A stretch of 64,000 nt of DNA, from NCBI RefSeq assembly GCF_026870155.1, contig NZ_CP113975.1, forward strand, positions 868,001 to 932,000, written 5' to 3'. The notes under the pieces are model-generated. The model was not told where the DNA came from, ran no database searches, and worked only from the letters and a program-made list of their open reading frames with translations. Shown piece by piece: positions 1-8,078 of the stretch. The first letter of the stretch is position 1. Every line of letters begins with the position of its first letter. The position numbers and the translations under genes are program-made. Origin of the DNA: Flavobacterium marginilacus. Lineage in GTDB: Bacteria > Bacteroidota > Bacteroidia > Flavobacteriales > Flavobacteriaceae.

Positions 1-1931
1 TCAATGCTGAAATAACCGGTCAATCCATTTTTAGGCAAATCAAATTCTCCTGAAAAAGAACCGAATTCATTGGTCGTGACCACGAAAGATTTGATTTCTT
101 GGTTCCTGTTTTTGACAATGATTTTAAAAGAGGTGTTGGCTATAACTTTTGTTTCATTAAGTATATTTTTCTGAATCGCAATTCCTTTGTAAAATACGTT
201 TTGTCCCGGGCGATAAATTGCTCTGTCCAAATAAAATTGAACTTTATTGTTGGTATTTCTTTTGTCTTTTTCAGTATAGTTTGTGTTCTTTCTTATGTAG
301 TTTCTGTAAAATAGAATTGAATCACCTTCGTGCATTAATTCTAAATTTTCGGATCTATAATCTTCGTTTTTAGTTTTTTCATTGTTATAAATGGCAATAC
401 CGTTTTTGTCTGTTTTAATCGAAAATGTTGGTGTTTGCACACTTACATTTTCTATTGGTTTTCCTGTTTTTCTGTCCAACACTTGATAGTATTCGTCGTT
501 TTCTTTTTGCCAAGCCAAAACCGCTAGATTGGAAATCGTAATTGTTTCATAAGCAAAAGCCTTAGCATCGGCATAGGAATCGCTTTCAAAAAAGACGAAA
601 TAGTTTCCTGTTTCCAATTGAGGCAAGAGTACCTCAGTACTGTATGAAAAATAATCTTTTTTATTTAGGAGTTGAACATCAATAGTTTTAACAGGCTTGT
701 TTTTTTTGATGATGCTAAATGCAGTAAAGTCATCTTTATTTCGATTTTGAGGAAAAGCAAAAGCTTTGCTCATTTCTTTACTGATTTTGTAGAATGAAAT
801 TTGTAGTTTATGAACATTTGCATAATTAATTAGTGCACGGGTATTTTCGTTATTGTAACTGAATTTTTGAAGTTGGACAGCTAGAGTTTTAGAATTGAGT
901 TCCTGTTTTTTTTGGAAAGCTAATTTGTAGGAATTCGAACGATTTTTTATATTAATAATGCTGTCTAGAATCGAAATTGCTTTAATGTTATAATCAGGAT
1001 GGATTTCTTTTGAGGCTAGACTAGAATAAATTTTAGCTTTTTCAAACTGTATTTTTTGTAAAAGGATTTCGTCCTTGGCTTTTTTTTGTAAAGAATTTAG
1101 TATTCTTATCAAATCTTCCTTGGATTTCAAAATATAGGTTTCGCAAAATAGAATGCGCTCCAATTGATTGTCCACTGTTGGAGCATTTGATTCTTGTTTT
1201 TGGTATAGTTCAAGGATTTTTTTTAGAGGTTCATTTTTTATAAAATCCAAATTCAATGTTGTAAAACCATCAGAATTGCCAAAGAAAGCATCTTTAAAAT
1301 TAGTGAAATCATTAGTTCTAATTTCCCATTGATTTATTTTTGACTTGTAGAAAGTGATATATTCTTTTAATAAAAAATTGAAAAGGCTTTCTTTTTTGAA
1401 ATTTTCTAAAGTAGAAAAGTCAAAAATTGGTTCGTAATCAGTCAAAGGGGTTTTCTTTAAAATCGCATCATTTTCTAAAGTTTTGTCATAAGTAATTTGA
1501 ATTTGTTTTTCAAAATCGTTCTGGCTCCATATTAGAAAATCATCAGTTAAGGAATCGACTTGCGTTCTAGTTTTTAAATAATACCTATTTTGGTTATAAT
1601 ATTCATTCAAACACTTTGCGTAAATCAAATTATAAATAGCTTTTGATGGAATTGATGCGTTTTTGATTTCTATTTTTAGTTTTTTTATAATTTTTGTTTT
1701 TGCACTTTCCTCTAGTTTTTGTAGGTATCTTGATTCATAAAAAAAGCATTTTAAAAGCTGTACTTCGTTTTTTCCCTGATATGCTTTTTTATGAATTTTA
1801 TCAACAATTTCATTGGCAGTTTTTATTTTGCCTTCATTTTCATTTTTGACAACCTTGTTCCAGTCTTTTTCATATTGCTGGGCAAATAAAGAAGTTGATA
1901 CAAAAAGAAGTACTAAATAAATATTTTTCAT
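1..1931 (-). CDS. alpha-2-macroglobulin family protein, N-terminal part (runs off the window)
   Basis: Read on the minus strand from an ATG at 1931-1929, the frame stays open to the window edge, giving about 643 residues of a larger protein. It starts with a Sec signal peptide (MKNIYLVLLFVSTSLFAQ). A long helical, lysine-rich region of about 450 residues follows. A segment near residues 555-580 reads YRPGQNVFYKGIAIQK, typical of the MG (macroglobulin-like) domains of bacterial alpha-2-macroglobulins. These large envelope proteins are thought to trap proteases or act with peptidoglycan enzymes. The thioester region, if present, would lie beyond the edge, so I cannot tell which subclass it is. 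Family is fairly sure from the MG signature; the exact role is unknown. Confidence 0.78.
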   Translation of the reverse strand, partial: MKNIYLVLLFVSTSLFAQQYEKDWNKVVKNENEGKIKTANEIVDKIHKKAYQGKNEVQLLKCFFYESRYLQKLEESAKTKIIKKLKIEIKNASIPSKAIYNLIYAKCLNEYYNQNRYYLKTRTQVDSLTDDFLIWSQNDFEKQIQITYDKTLENDAILKKTPLTDYEPIFDFSTLENFKKESLFNFLLKEYITFYKSKINQWEIRTNDFTNFKDAFFGNSDGFTTLNLDFIKNEPLKKILELYQKQESNAPTVDNQLERILFCETYILKSKEDLIRILNSLQKKAKDEILLQKIQFEKAKIYSSLASKEIHPDYNIKAISILDSIINIKNRSNSYKLAFQKKQELNSKTLAVQLQKFSYNNENTRALINYANVHKLQISFYKISKEMSKAFAFPQNRNKDDFTAFSIIKKNKPVKTIDVQLLNKKDYFSYSTEVLLPQLETGNYFVFFESDSYADAKAFAYETITISNLAVLAWQKENDEYYQVLDRKTGKPIENVSVQTPTFSIKTDKNGIAIYNNEKTKNEDYRSENLELMHEGDSILFYRNYIRKNTNYTEKDKRNTNNKVQFYLDRAIYRPGQNVFYKGIAIQKNILNETKVIANTSFKIIVKNRNQEIKSFVVTTNEFGSFSGEFDLPKNGLTGYFSI

Positions 1932-1959
1932 AATCGAATATCAGTAAATAATTTTCGTA

Positions 1960-1990
1960 CAAATTACTGTTTTTTTAGGGTAAAACCAAA
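1960..1990 (-). promoter_or_regulatory. putative promoter of the alpha-2-macroglobulin gene
   Basis: On the minus strand TTTG (1990-1987) is followed 20 bases later by TAATTTG (1966-1960). This is close to the Bacteroidota TTTG-N19-TANNTTTG consensus, and the start codon lies about 30 bases further on. The -7 element has one T fewer than consensus. Confidence 0.4.
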
Positions 1991-2088
1991 TGATTATTTT
2001 TCAATATCTTTGAGATTCTTAGTTTTTGTTTCCTAAGTAGAAAGTTGAAATTTTCTATCTGACAAAAGCTTTTTTCAGTAATCAATAA

Positions 2089-2679
2089 ATGAATATTATG
2101 AATTCAAAAGCTGATTTTTATTTTGCTGATTCCCAAAAATGGCAACGAGAATTGGAACAGTTGCGAGTTATTGCTCTGGACTGCCAGCTTACCGAAGAAC
2201 TGAAATGGGGCAGTCCCTGCTATACTTTTCAAGGAAATAATATTGTATTAATCCACGAGTTTAAGGAATACTGTGCTTTTTTATTTTTCAAGGGAGTACT
2301 GCTAAATGATGCTGCTAATATTTTAGTCCAGCAGTCCAAAAATGTACAATCGGCGCGCCAGATTCGGTTTACTAATGTCGAGCAGATTATTGAACAGCAG
2401 GCTATTCTCAAGGCCTATATTTACGAAGCCATCGAAGTCGAAAAAGCGGGTTTGGAAGTAAAATTCAAAACAACTGAAGAGTTCCTTGTGGCCGAAGAAT
2501 TTAAAATAAAACTCGACGAATCAGCTGAATTAAAAACTGCTTTTGAGGCTCTTACACCAGGAAGGCAAAAGGCTTATTTACTGCATTTTTCGGCTCCAAA
2601 ACAATCCAAAACCCGTGAATCAAGAGTAGAGAAATGCATTCCCCAAATTCTAAAAGGAAAGGGATTGAACGATTTATAA
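2089..2679 (+). CDS. YdeI/OmpD-associated family protein (DUF1801-type N-terminus)
   Basis: The protein has 196 residues. The N-terminal half carries the DUF1801/YdhG-like pattern (EELKWGSPCYTF, then a hydrophobic KEYCAFLFFKG strand near residues 35-70). The C-terminal half has the YdeI-type helix with LTPGRQKAYLLHFSAPKQSKTR (about residues 152-175), where arginine and lysine residues are conserved in the family. Family members are small cytoplasmic proteins of uncertain function; E. coli YdeI has been linked to stress and peptide resistance. It starts at the first of two close in-frame ATGs (2089; the other is 2098). A TATCTTTG element at 2005-2012 could be its -7 box, with no clear upstream partner. 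It stands alone, 44 bases before the next gene. Confidence 0.75.
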   Translation: MNIMNSKADFYFADSQKWQRELEQLRVIALDCQLTEELKWGSPCYTFQGNNIVLIHEFKEYCAFLFFKGVLLNDAANILVQQSKNVQSARQIRFTNVEQIIEQQAILKAYIYEAIEVEKAGLEVKFKTTEEFLVAEEFKIKLDESAELKTAFEALTPGRQKAYLLHFSAPKQSKTRESRVEKCIPQILKGKGLNDL

Positions 2680-2723
2680 AGAGATAGAGAATATGAGATT
2701 GTATTAATCATTTGAAAAAAATC

Positions 2724-3299
2724 ATGTCTGAAATATTTAAAAAGCATCTGCAGAAATTCATTGAAATAAACGAGGAAGAGTTCTTTGAAATTTCATCTTT
2801 TTTTCAAGTGAAAAAGGTTAAGAAAAAAGAAAATTTACTGGAGCAGGGACAGATCTGTAAATTGCATTATTTTGTATTGAACGGCTGTCTGAGGAAGTTT
2901 TTTGTCAATGACAAAGGGATTGAACTCACTACCGAATTTGCAATTGAAAATTGGTGGATGACCGACAATTTTGCTTACGAGCGGGGCCTGGCAACTGATT
3001 TTTACATTCAGGCGGTAGAAAATTCAGAAATATTAGTGATTGACAGCGAATCGCAGGAAAAGTTATTGGCTGCATTTCCCAAAATGGAACGTTATTTTAG
3101 ATTTGTCTATCAGCGTGCTTATGCGGCCACGCAGGTGAGACTGAAATATTTATATGATTTTTCCAAAGAAGAGTTTTACCATCATTTACTAAATTCTTAT
3201 CCTGAATTTGTACAGCGGATTCCGCAATATTTAATTGCTTCTTTTTTAGGTTTTACCCCCGAATATTTGAGCGAAATCAGAAACAAAAAGCGTTCTTAA
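2724..3299 (+). CDS. Crp/Fnr family transcriptional regulator
   Basis: The product has 191 residues if started at the ATG at 2724; an in-frame TTG at 2712 would add four residues but is less likely. An N-terminal cyclic-nucleotide-binding-type beta-roll spans about residues 25-115 (LLEQGQICKLHYFVLNGCLRK is the typical core). A long dimerisation helix and a short C-terminal helix-turn-helix (IPQYLIASFLGFTPEYLSEIR, near the end) follow. Such Bacteroidota regulators often control a neighbouring stress or detoxification gene. Here the AhpD-like gene lies 67 bases downstream on the same strand, making it the probable target. The ligand is not evident: no FNR-type cysteine cluster is visible, and cAMP-binding residues cannot be confirmed by eye. 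Confidence 0.85.
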   Translation: MSEIFKKHLQKFIEINEEEFFEISSFFQVKKVKKKENLLEQGQICKLHYFVLNGCLRKFFVNDKGIELTTEFAIENWWMTDNFAYERGLATDFYIQAVENSEILVIDSESQEKLLAAFPKMERYFRFVYQRAYAATQVRLKYLYDFSKEEFYHHLLNSYPEFVQRIPQYLIASFLGFTPEYLSEIRNKKRS

Positions 3300-3366
3300 A
3301 CTGGTTTAAGTTTTTTTCATTATCTGTTTCCGAATTTTGTCCTGTTAATTTAAAACAAACAAAAAA

Positions 3367-3807
3367 ATGGAAAAGAGAATAGATATCAGCGAAATTGAAC
3401 CGCAGGCCTATAAAGCGATGTACGCTTTGGAAGGATATTTGGCATCAAGCCAATTGTCTAAAACGCAAAAGGAATTAATAAAAATAAGAGCTTCCCAAAT
3501 CAATGGCTGTGCGTTTTGTATTGATATGCATACAAAAGATGCACTAAAATATGGCGAAACTGCGCAGCGTATTTTTTTACTGAATGCCTGGCGTGAAACG
3601 AATCTGTTTACTGAGGAAGAAAAAGTAATCTTGGCAATTACCGAAGAAATCACCTTGATTCACAATCACGGTCTATCTGACGAAACATATAAAAATGCCG
3701 AACAGTTTTTTGATAAAAATACTATTGCCCAGATTATTATGGCTGTTGTGACCATAAATGCATGGAACAGAATTGCTATAAGCACTCAATTGGAGCCTGC
3801 AGAATAA
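3367..3807 (+). CDS. carboxymuconolactone decarboxylase family / AhpD-like protein
   Basis: This is a single-domain CMD/AhpD-like protein of 146 residues. It has the family's CxxC...H motif: Cys48, Cys51 and His55 in GCAFCIDMH, preceded by LIKIRASQIN. This motif forms the thiol-disulfide centre of alkylhydroperoxidase D, and family members are usually small cytoplasmic oligomers that reduce peroxides or act on related substrates. It follows the Crp/Fnr regulator at a distance of 67 bases, which suggests an inducible regulator-effector pair. A strong intrinsic terminator closes the unit. The physiological substrate cannot be read from the sequence. Confidence 0.87.
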   Translation: MEKRIDISEIEPQAYKAMYALEGYLASSQLSKTQKELIKIRASQINGCAFCIDMHTKDALKYGETAQRIFLLNAWRETNLFTEEEKVILAITEEITLIHNHGLSDETYKNAEQFFDKNTIAQIIMAVVTINAWNRIAISTQLEPAE

Positions 3808-3832
3808 AAGTTCTTTACAATTAGTCAAGATA

Positions 3833-3868
3833 AAAAAGTGTAAAAGTTTTTGCTTTTGCACTTTTTTT
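3833..3868 (+). terminator. intrinsic terminator after the AhpD-like gene
   Basis: AAAAAGTGTAAAAG (3833-3846) pairs with CTTTTGCACTTTTT (3853-3866) around a 6-base loop, with one internal mismatch, and runs into a T tract. The A tract on the other side could also terminate minus-strand transcripts. Confidence 0.8.
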
Positions 3869-3962
3869 ATGTCTAAAATTTAGACTAAAAAATGATTGGA
3901 TTCAATTTCTAATTTTTGGTTAAAAGACTTCTATTCTTTTAGAAATTCTTTATTTTTGGAGG

Positions 3963-4655
3963 ATGAAATTACTGCTGAGTGTCCTTTTGTTATTTCCATT
4001 GCTGCTATTGTCCCAATCTTTTGAAAAAGGGGAAAAATTATTCATTGAAAAAAAATACGATCAAGCACAGCCCATTTTTGAAAACTTCCTAAAAAGTAAT
4101 CCGAACAATCTTAAAACAATAGAATATTTAGGTGACATCGCCGCATACCATAAGTCTTGGGACAAGGCGATTTCTTATTATAAAAAACTTAAAGTTACAA
4201 ATTCTAAGGAGGCTGATTATTACTTTAAATATGGCGGTGCTTTGGCAATGAAGACTGCAGAAGTCAGTAAATTAAAAGCTTTGGGAATGGTCGGAGAAGT
4301 AAGGACTTCATTTGAAAAAGCGATCGAATTGAATCCGAAACATATCGAAGCGCGCTGGGCGCTGATTGAATTGAATCTGCAATTGCCCGGAATAGTTGGA
4401 GGAAGTGAGTCCAAAGCTATTAAATATTCATCCGAATTAAGAGAACTCTCGCCAGTTGACGGGTATTTGTCCCGCGGACATATCGAAGAATATTTTAAAA
4501 GGTATACTGAAGCCGAAAAGCAATACAAAAGAGCTATTTTGATAGGAGGTTCAAAGGTTTGCTATCAGGCATTGGCCGATTTTTATAAGAATAAAATGAA
4601 ACAGCCTGATAAAGCCAATACGGTTTGGGAGGAATATAGAAATAAGAAAAAATAG
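3963..4655 (+). CDS. secreted or periplasmic tetratricopeptide-repeat protein
   Basis: The protein has 230 residues with a Sec signal peptide (LLSVLLLFPLLLLSQS, residues 3-18). The rest is made of TPR-like helical repeats: one near residues 20-50 (GEKLFIEKKYDQAQPIFENF), others near 55-85, 115-135 and 160-195 (YTEAEKQYKRAIL). TPR proteins act as protein-protein interaction scaffolds, and the signal peptide places this one in the periplasm. It lies 41 bases before mpl on the same strand and may be cotranscribed with it. That would suggest, but not prove, an envelope role. No catalytic residues are visible. Confidence 0.75.
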   Translation: MKLLLSVLLLFPLLLLSQSFEKGEKLFIEKKYDQAQPIFENFLKSNPNNLKTIEYLGDIAAYHKSWDKAISYYKKLKVTNSKEADYYFKYGGALAMKTAEVSKLKALGMVGEVRTSFEKAIELNPKHIEARWALIELNLQLPGIVGGSESKAIKYSSELRELSPVDGYLSRGHIEEYFKRYTEAEKQYKRAILIGGSKVCYQALADFYKNKMKQPDKANTVWEEYRNKKK

Positions 4656-4696
4656 AGTTATCGATTATTTGATAAAAAAAACATAAAGAACACTAA

Positions 4697-6052
4697 ATGA
4701 AAACACATTTCATAGCCATAGGCGGAAGCGCAATGCACAACTTGGCATTGGCATTACACAACAAAGGATATCAGGTTACGGGAAGTGACGACGCTATTTT
4801 TGAACCTTCAAAATCACGTTTGGAAAAAAAAGGAATTCTGCCTGCTGAGCTGGGCTGGTTTCCCGAGAAAATTACTGCCGATATTGATGCTATAATCCTT
4901 GGAATGCACGCCAAAGCAGATAATCCCGAGCTTTTAAAAGCACAGGAATTGGGACTTAAAATTTATTCGTATCCTGAATTTTTATACGAACAGTCCAAAA
5001 ATAAAACCCGTGTGGTCATTGGCGGTTCTCACGGAAAAACAACGATCACTTCGATGATTCTGCACGTAATGCATTATCACAATATAGAAGTGGATTATAT
5101 GGTAGGAGCACAATTGGAAGGTTTTGATACGATGGTACATCTTACCGAGGAGAATGATTTTATGGTTCTTGAAGGAGATGAATATCTGTCTTCGCCAATT
5201 GACCGTAGACCTAAATTTCATTTGTATCAGCCGAATATTGCCTTGATTTCGGGAATTGCCTGGGATCATATCAATGTGTTTCCAACTTATGATTTTTATG
5301 TAGAACAGTTTGAAATTTTTATCGACAAAATCACAAACGGCGGAATTTTAGTTTACAATGAAAATGATTCTGAGGTGAAACGTGTTGCGGAGAAAGCCAC
5401 AAACCCAATCCGTAAAATTCCTTATACAACACCAAAATACGAAGTTAAAGACGGGGTAACATTGTTAGAAACTCCAGAAGGACCAATGCCTATAGAAGTT
5501 TTTGGTGCGCATAATCTAAATAATTTGGCTGGAGCCAAATGGATCTGCCAGAATATGGGTGTTGATGAAGCTGATTTTTATGAAGCGATTGCGAGTTTCA
5601 AAGGAGCATCGAAGCGTTTGGAAAAAATCGCTGAAAGCAAAACCAAAGTAGCTTATAAAGATTTTGCCCATTCCCCAAGTAAAGTTGCAGCAACGACAAA
5701 AGCCGTAAAAGAACAATATCCAAACCGTACCGTTGTGGCATGTTTAGAACTGCATACTTACAGCAGTCTGAATGCCGAGTTCCTTAAAGAATATGAAGGT
5801 GCACTGGAATATGCTGATGTTGCCGTGGTGTTTTACTCTCCTGATGCAGTGAAAATCAAGCAGCTGGAAGAAGTAACCTATGAGCAGATTGCCAAAGCTT
5901 TCAATAGAGAAGATCTGATTATTTACACCAATCCGGCAGCTTTCAAAGAATATCTGTTTAATCTGAATCTTGAAAATGCAGCCTTATTATTGATGAGTTC
6001 CGGAAATTATGGAGGTTTGAATTTTGATGAAGTAAAAGGATTGATTGCGTAA
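4697..6052 (+). CDS. mpl: UDP-N-acetylmuramate:L-alanyl-gamma-D-glutamyl-meso-diaminopimelate ligase
   Basis: Mpl is a Mur-ligase family enzyme that joins recycled cell-wall tripeptide to UDP-MurNAc using ATP in the cytoplasm. The product has 451 residues, close to E. coli Mpl. The N-terminal Rossmann domain begins MKTHFIAIGGSAMHNLALAL, where the GGSAM loop fits Mpl rather than the GTGGxGM of MurC. The ATP-binding P-loop is GGSHGKTT (near residues 109-116). EGDEYLSSPIDRRPKF (about 159-174) is the Mpl-type magnesium-binding segment. ALISGIAWDHINVFPT and the C-terminal YKDFAHSPSKVAAT motif complete the family pattern. Its presence indicates peptidoglycan recycling. It follows the TPR gene closely and is followed by an intergenic region rich in repeats. 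Confidence 0.93.
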   Translation: MKTHFIAIGGSAMHNLALALHNKGYQVTGSDDAIFEPSKSRLEKKGILPAELGWFPEKITADIDAIILGMHAKADNPELLKAQELGLKIYSYPEFLYEQSKNKTRVVIGGSHGKTTITSMILHVMHYHNIEVDYMVGAQLEGFDTMVHLTEENDFMVLEGDEYLSSPIDRRPKFHLYQPNIALISGIAWDHINVFPTYDFYVEQFEIFIDKITNGGILVYNENDSEVKRVAEKATNPIRKIPYTTPKYEVKDGVTLLETPEGPMPIEVFGAHNLNNLAGAKWICQNMGVDEADFYEAIASFKGASKRLEKIAESKTKVAYKDFAHSPSKVAATTKAVKEQYPNRTVVACLELHTYSSLNAEFLKEYEGALEYADVAVVFYSPDAVKIKQLEEVTYEQIAKAFNREDLIIYTNPAAFKEYLFNLNLENAALLLMSSGNYGGLNFDEVKGLIA

Positions 6053-6070
6053 TAAAATCAGCGGTAATGT

Positions 6071-6253
6071 CACGGCATTCGCAATTAAAAAAAGATAAAC
6101 ACGAATTTCACCAATTAACACTAATTCTTATCAAAATTAAAATCAAATTTTACAACTTTTACAGTTTCGAATATTTTGTGTAATTAAACAGCAATCATAA
6201 TTCGTGCAAATTAGTGTAATTCGTGTCAGAAACTTTTAAAAGTGTATGCCGTG
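6071..6253. mobile_element. MITE-like element with terminal inverted repeats and a 9-bp duplication
   Basis: The 183-bp segment begins CACGGCAT and ends ATGCCGTG, a perfect 8-bp inverted pair. It is flanked on each side by the same nonamer CGGTAATGT (6062-6070 and 6254-6262), as expected for a target duplication. Inside, two further arms (6099-6126 and 6199-6226) are inverted copies matching at about 23 of 28 positions and are built from ACACGAATT-type units. It has no coding capacity. Repeats containing cacgaatt are common between genes in Flavobacterium; naming it a MITE is my inference. Confidence 0.6.
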
Positions 6254-6263
6254 CGGTAATGTT

Positions 6264-6317
6264 TGTCATTCGGTAGGAATCTCAAGGCAGTTTTATAAAG
6301 ATTCCTACGAAATGACA
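6264..6317. repeat. palindromic intergenic repeat
   Basis: TGTCATTCGGTAGGAATCT (6264-6282) and AGATTCCTACGAAATGACA (6299-6317) are inverted copies that differ at about two central positions, with a 16-base spacer. I recall similar GTCATTCCGTAGGAATCT palindromes recurring between genes in Flavobacterium. Together with the element at 6071-6253 it fills most of the 350-base gap between mpl and radC. Confidence 0.65.
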
Positions 6318-6402
6318 TTGTTATGCATAAATACTATCGATTGTCTTATGTTTAAATAAGATTTTGATTACATTTGGAATATTGAAATTTAATCATTGCC
6401 AA

Positions 6403-7095
6403 ATGGAACAAAACAGCATTCCAATAACACATTGGGCTGAAGATGACAAGCCCCGCGAAAAATTAATGCTCAAAGGCAAAAGCGTTCTGAGCGATGCCGA
6501 ATTAATCGCAATTCTTATTGGTTCTGGGAATCGAAACGAATCGGCGGTAGATTTGAGCAAAAGGATTTTGGCCAGTGTCGATCATAATCTAAATACTTTA
6601 GGAAAACTATCTATTTCACAATTAATGAATTTTAAAGGCATCGGCGAAGCCAAAGCGATTTCGATAATTTCGGCTATGGAATTGGGCAGGCGGCGGAGAA
6701 GCGAAGATGCAGTAGAGCTGACAAAAGTAACTTCAAGCAAGGCAGTTTTTGATGTGATGCATCCGATAATAGGGGAGCTGTCACACGAAGAATTCTGGGT
6801 TCTTTTTTTGAATAATTCTAATAAAATACTTTTTAAAAAGCAGTTGAGCAAAGGCGGAATGACTGGAACGATGGTTGATATTCGGATTGTTTTTAAAACT
6901 GCTTTTGAGCAAAATGCAACTTCTATAATTTTGGTACACAATCATCCCTCTGGAAAATTACGGGCCAGTGATGCTGATATCTTAATAACAAAAAAAATTA
7001 AAACTGCCGGCCAGCAATTAGATATTTCGGTTCTCGATCATTTAATCATTACCGAAAACGGCTATTATAGTTTTGTTGATGAAGGAATATTTTAA
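6403..7095 (+). CDS. radC: RadC family (JAB/MPN-domain) protein
   Basis: The product has 230 residues from the ATG at 6403; an upstream in-frame TTG at 6364 is unlikely because MEQNSIPITHWAEDDKPREK is the normal family N-terminus. The N-terminal part has a helix-hairpin-helix segment (LMNFKGIGEAKAISIISAMELGRR, about residues 68-92). The C-terminal part is a JAMM metal-binding domain with HNHPSGKLRASDAD (near residue 183). That motif supplies two His and one Asp as zinc ligands. RadC was once thought to be a DNA repair protein; its real role is unsettled. Chromosomal copies like this are common in Bacteroidota. It has no operon partner: flanking genes are 350 and 290 bases away. Confidence 0.92.
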   Translation: MEQNSIPITHWAEDDKPREKLMLKGKSVLSDAELIAILIGSGNRNESAVDLSKRILASVDHNLNTLGKLSISQLMNFKGIGEAKAISIISAMELGRRRRSEDAVELTKVTSSKAVFDVMHPIIGELSHEEFWVLFLNNSNKILFKKQLSKGGMTGTMVDIRIVFKTAFEQNATSIILVHNHPSGKLRASDADILITKKIKTAGQQLDISVLDHLIITENGYYSFVDEGIF

Positions 7096-7173
7096 TTTTT
7101 GTAAATCTTCATGGGCTTTGTAATGAAGGTAAATGTATTTTTGGAGAAACGTTAAATATTATTGAAGTCAATA

Positions 7174-7202
7174 TTGTTTGAAATGTTTTTCCTGTACCTT
7201 TG
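7174..7202 (+). promoter_or_regulatory. putative promoter for the HAD phosphatase gene
   Basis: TTG (7174-7176), an 18-base spacer and TACCTTTG (7195-7202) resemble the Bacteroidota promoter. It would give a leader of roughly 175 bases before the ATG at 7386. A small CCTC-loop-GAGG hairpin just downstream is the only other structure seen in this 290-base gap. Confidence 0.4.
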
Positions 7203-7385
7203 GAACGCCTCTTTTCGAGGGTAATTTTATAAAAGAAATAAAGTCTGTATTTTGAAAGGACATTCGCCTGTAATTAAAAATGATTTTAGTTTTTAGGTTA
7301 ATCTGCATTGTGTTGATTTTGATTAAATTAAAAATAATGAACAGGCTGTTTTTTTTGACAAACATTTTAAAATAATTGCAAATAC

Positions 7386-8075
7386 ATGTTATCTTCTAAA
7401 ATAACCGATATATTCTTTGATTTGGATCATACGCTTTGGGATTTTGATGCCAATTCAGAACTGGCTTTTGAAGCTATTTTAACAAAACAGCATCCAGCAA
7501 TCGAAATTACCGCTTTTATAGAAAAATATATTCCCATTAACCAGGCCTGCTGGAAATTATATCAGTATGATAAAATTACGCACGCAGAGTTAAGGTATAA
7601 TCGGCTTAAACATACTTTTGATGCTTTGGAATATTTTGTTTCCGACGCACAGATAGAAAGCATGGCAAATGATTATATTCAGTTACTGCCCGAAAATAAC
7701 CGCTTGTTTGACGGAACGATAGAAGTACTGGAATATTTAGAAAAAAAGTATAAATTGCATATCATTACCAATGGCTTTGCAGATGTGCAGTATAAAAAAA
7801 TAAATAATTCGAATATTGCAGGTTTTTTCAAAACCATTACCAATTCAGAAATGGCAGGTGTTAAGAAACCCAATCCGTTTATTTTTGAGTATGCTCTTAA
7901 TCAGGCTCAAGCCAATAAAGAAAACAGTGTTATGATTGGTGACTGTCTCGAGGCTGATGTACAGGGAGCTTTAAATGCTGGATTGGAAGCTATTTTTTTT
8001 AATGATAAAAAAATTAAAGTTGAACAAGATATTAAACAAATAACCCATTTATTAGAACTAAAAAAATATTTATAA
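7386..8075 (+). CDS. YjjG family noncanonical pyrimidine nucleotidase (HAD superfamily)
   Basis: This is a 229-residue HAD hydrolase of the haloacid dehalogenase-like subgroup. Motif I is FFDLDHTLWDF (residues 10-20, catalytic DxD), motif II is the Thr in HIITNGFADVQ (about 125-135), motif III is the Lys in GVKKPNPFIF (about 158-167), and motif IV is MIGDCLEADVQGA (about 183-195). The DHTLWDF form of motif I and the overall length match YjjG, a house-cleaning 5'-nucleotidase that removes phosphate from noncanonical pyrimidine nucleotides. It is followed after only three bases by a secreted protein gene, so the two probably share a transcript that ends at the terminator near 8900. Confidence 0.85.
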   Translation: MLSSKITDIFFDLDHTLWDFDANSELAFEAILTKQHPAIEITAFIEKYIPINQACWKLYQYDKITHAELRYNRLKHTFDALEYFVSDAQIESMANDYIQLLPENNRLFDGTIEVLEYLEKKYKLHIITNGFADVQYKKINNSNIAGFFKTITNSEMAGVKKPNPFIFEYALNQAQANKENSVMIGDCLEADVQGALNAGLEAIFFNDKKIKVEQDIKQITHLLELKKYL

Positions 8076-8078
8076 GTC

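Noticed and set aside
99..314. 71-codon plus-strand frame
   Set aside because: It lies antisense inside the alpha-2-macroglobulin gene, has no promoter or family resemblance, and its composition follows the real gene on the other strand.
6582..6941. 119-codon minus-strand frame
   Set aside because: It is antisense within radC, whose JAMM and HhH motifs are intact; the frame is a shadow.
7168..7365. 65-codon minus-strand frame between radC and the HAD gene
   Set aside because: It lies in a gap, but its product is low-complexity (Ile/Lys/Asn/Phe) and resembles nothing. The same bases hold a plausible promoter and leader for the plus-strand gene.
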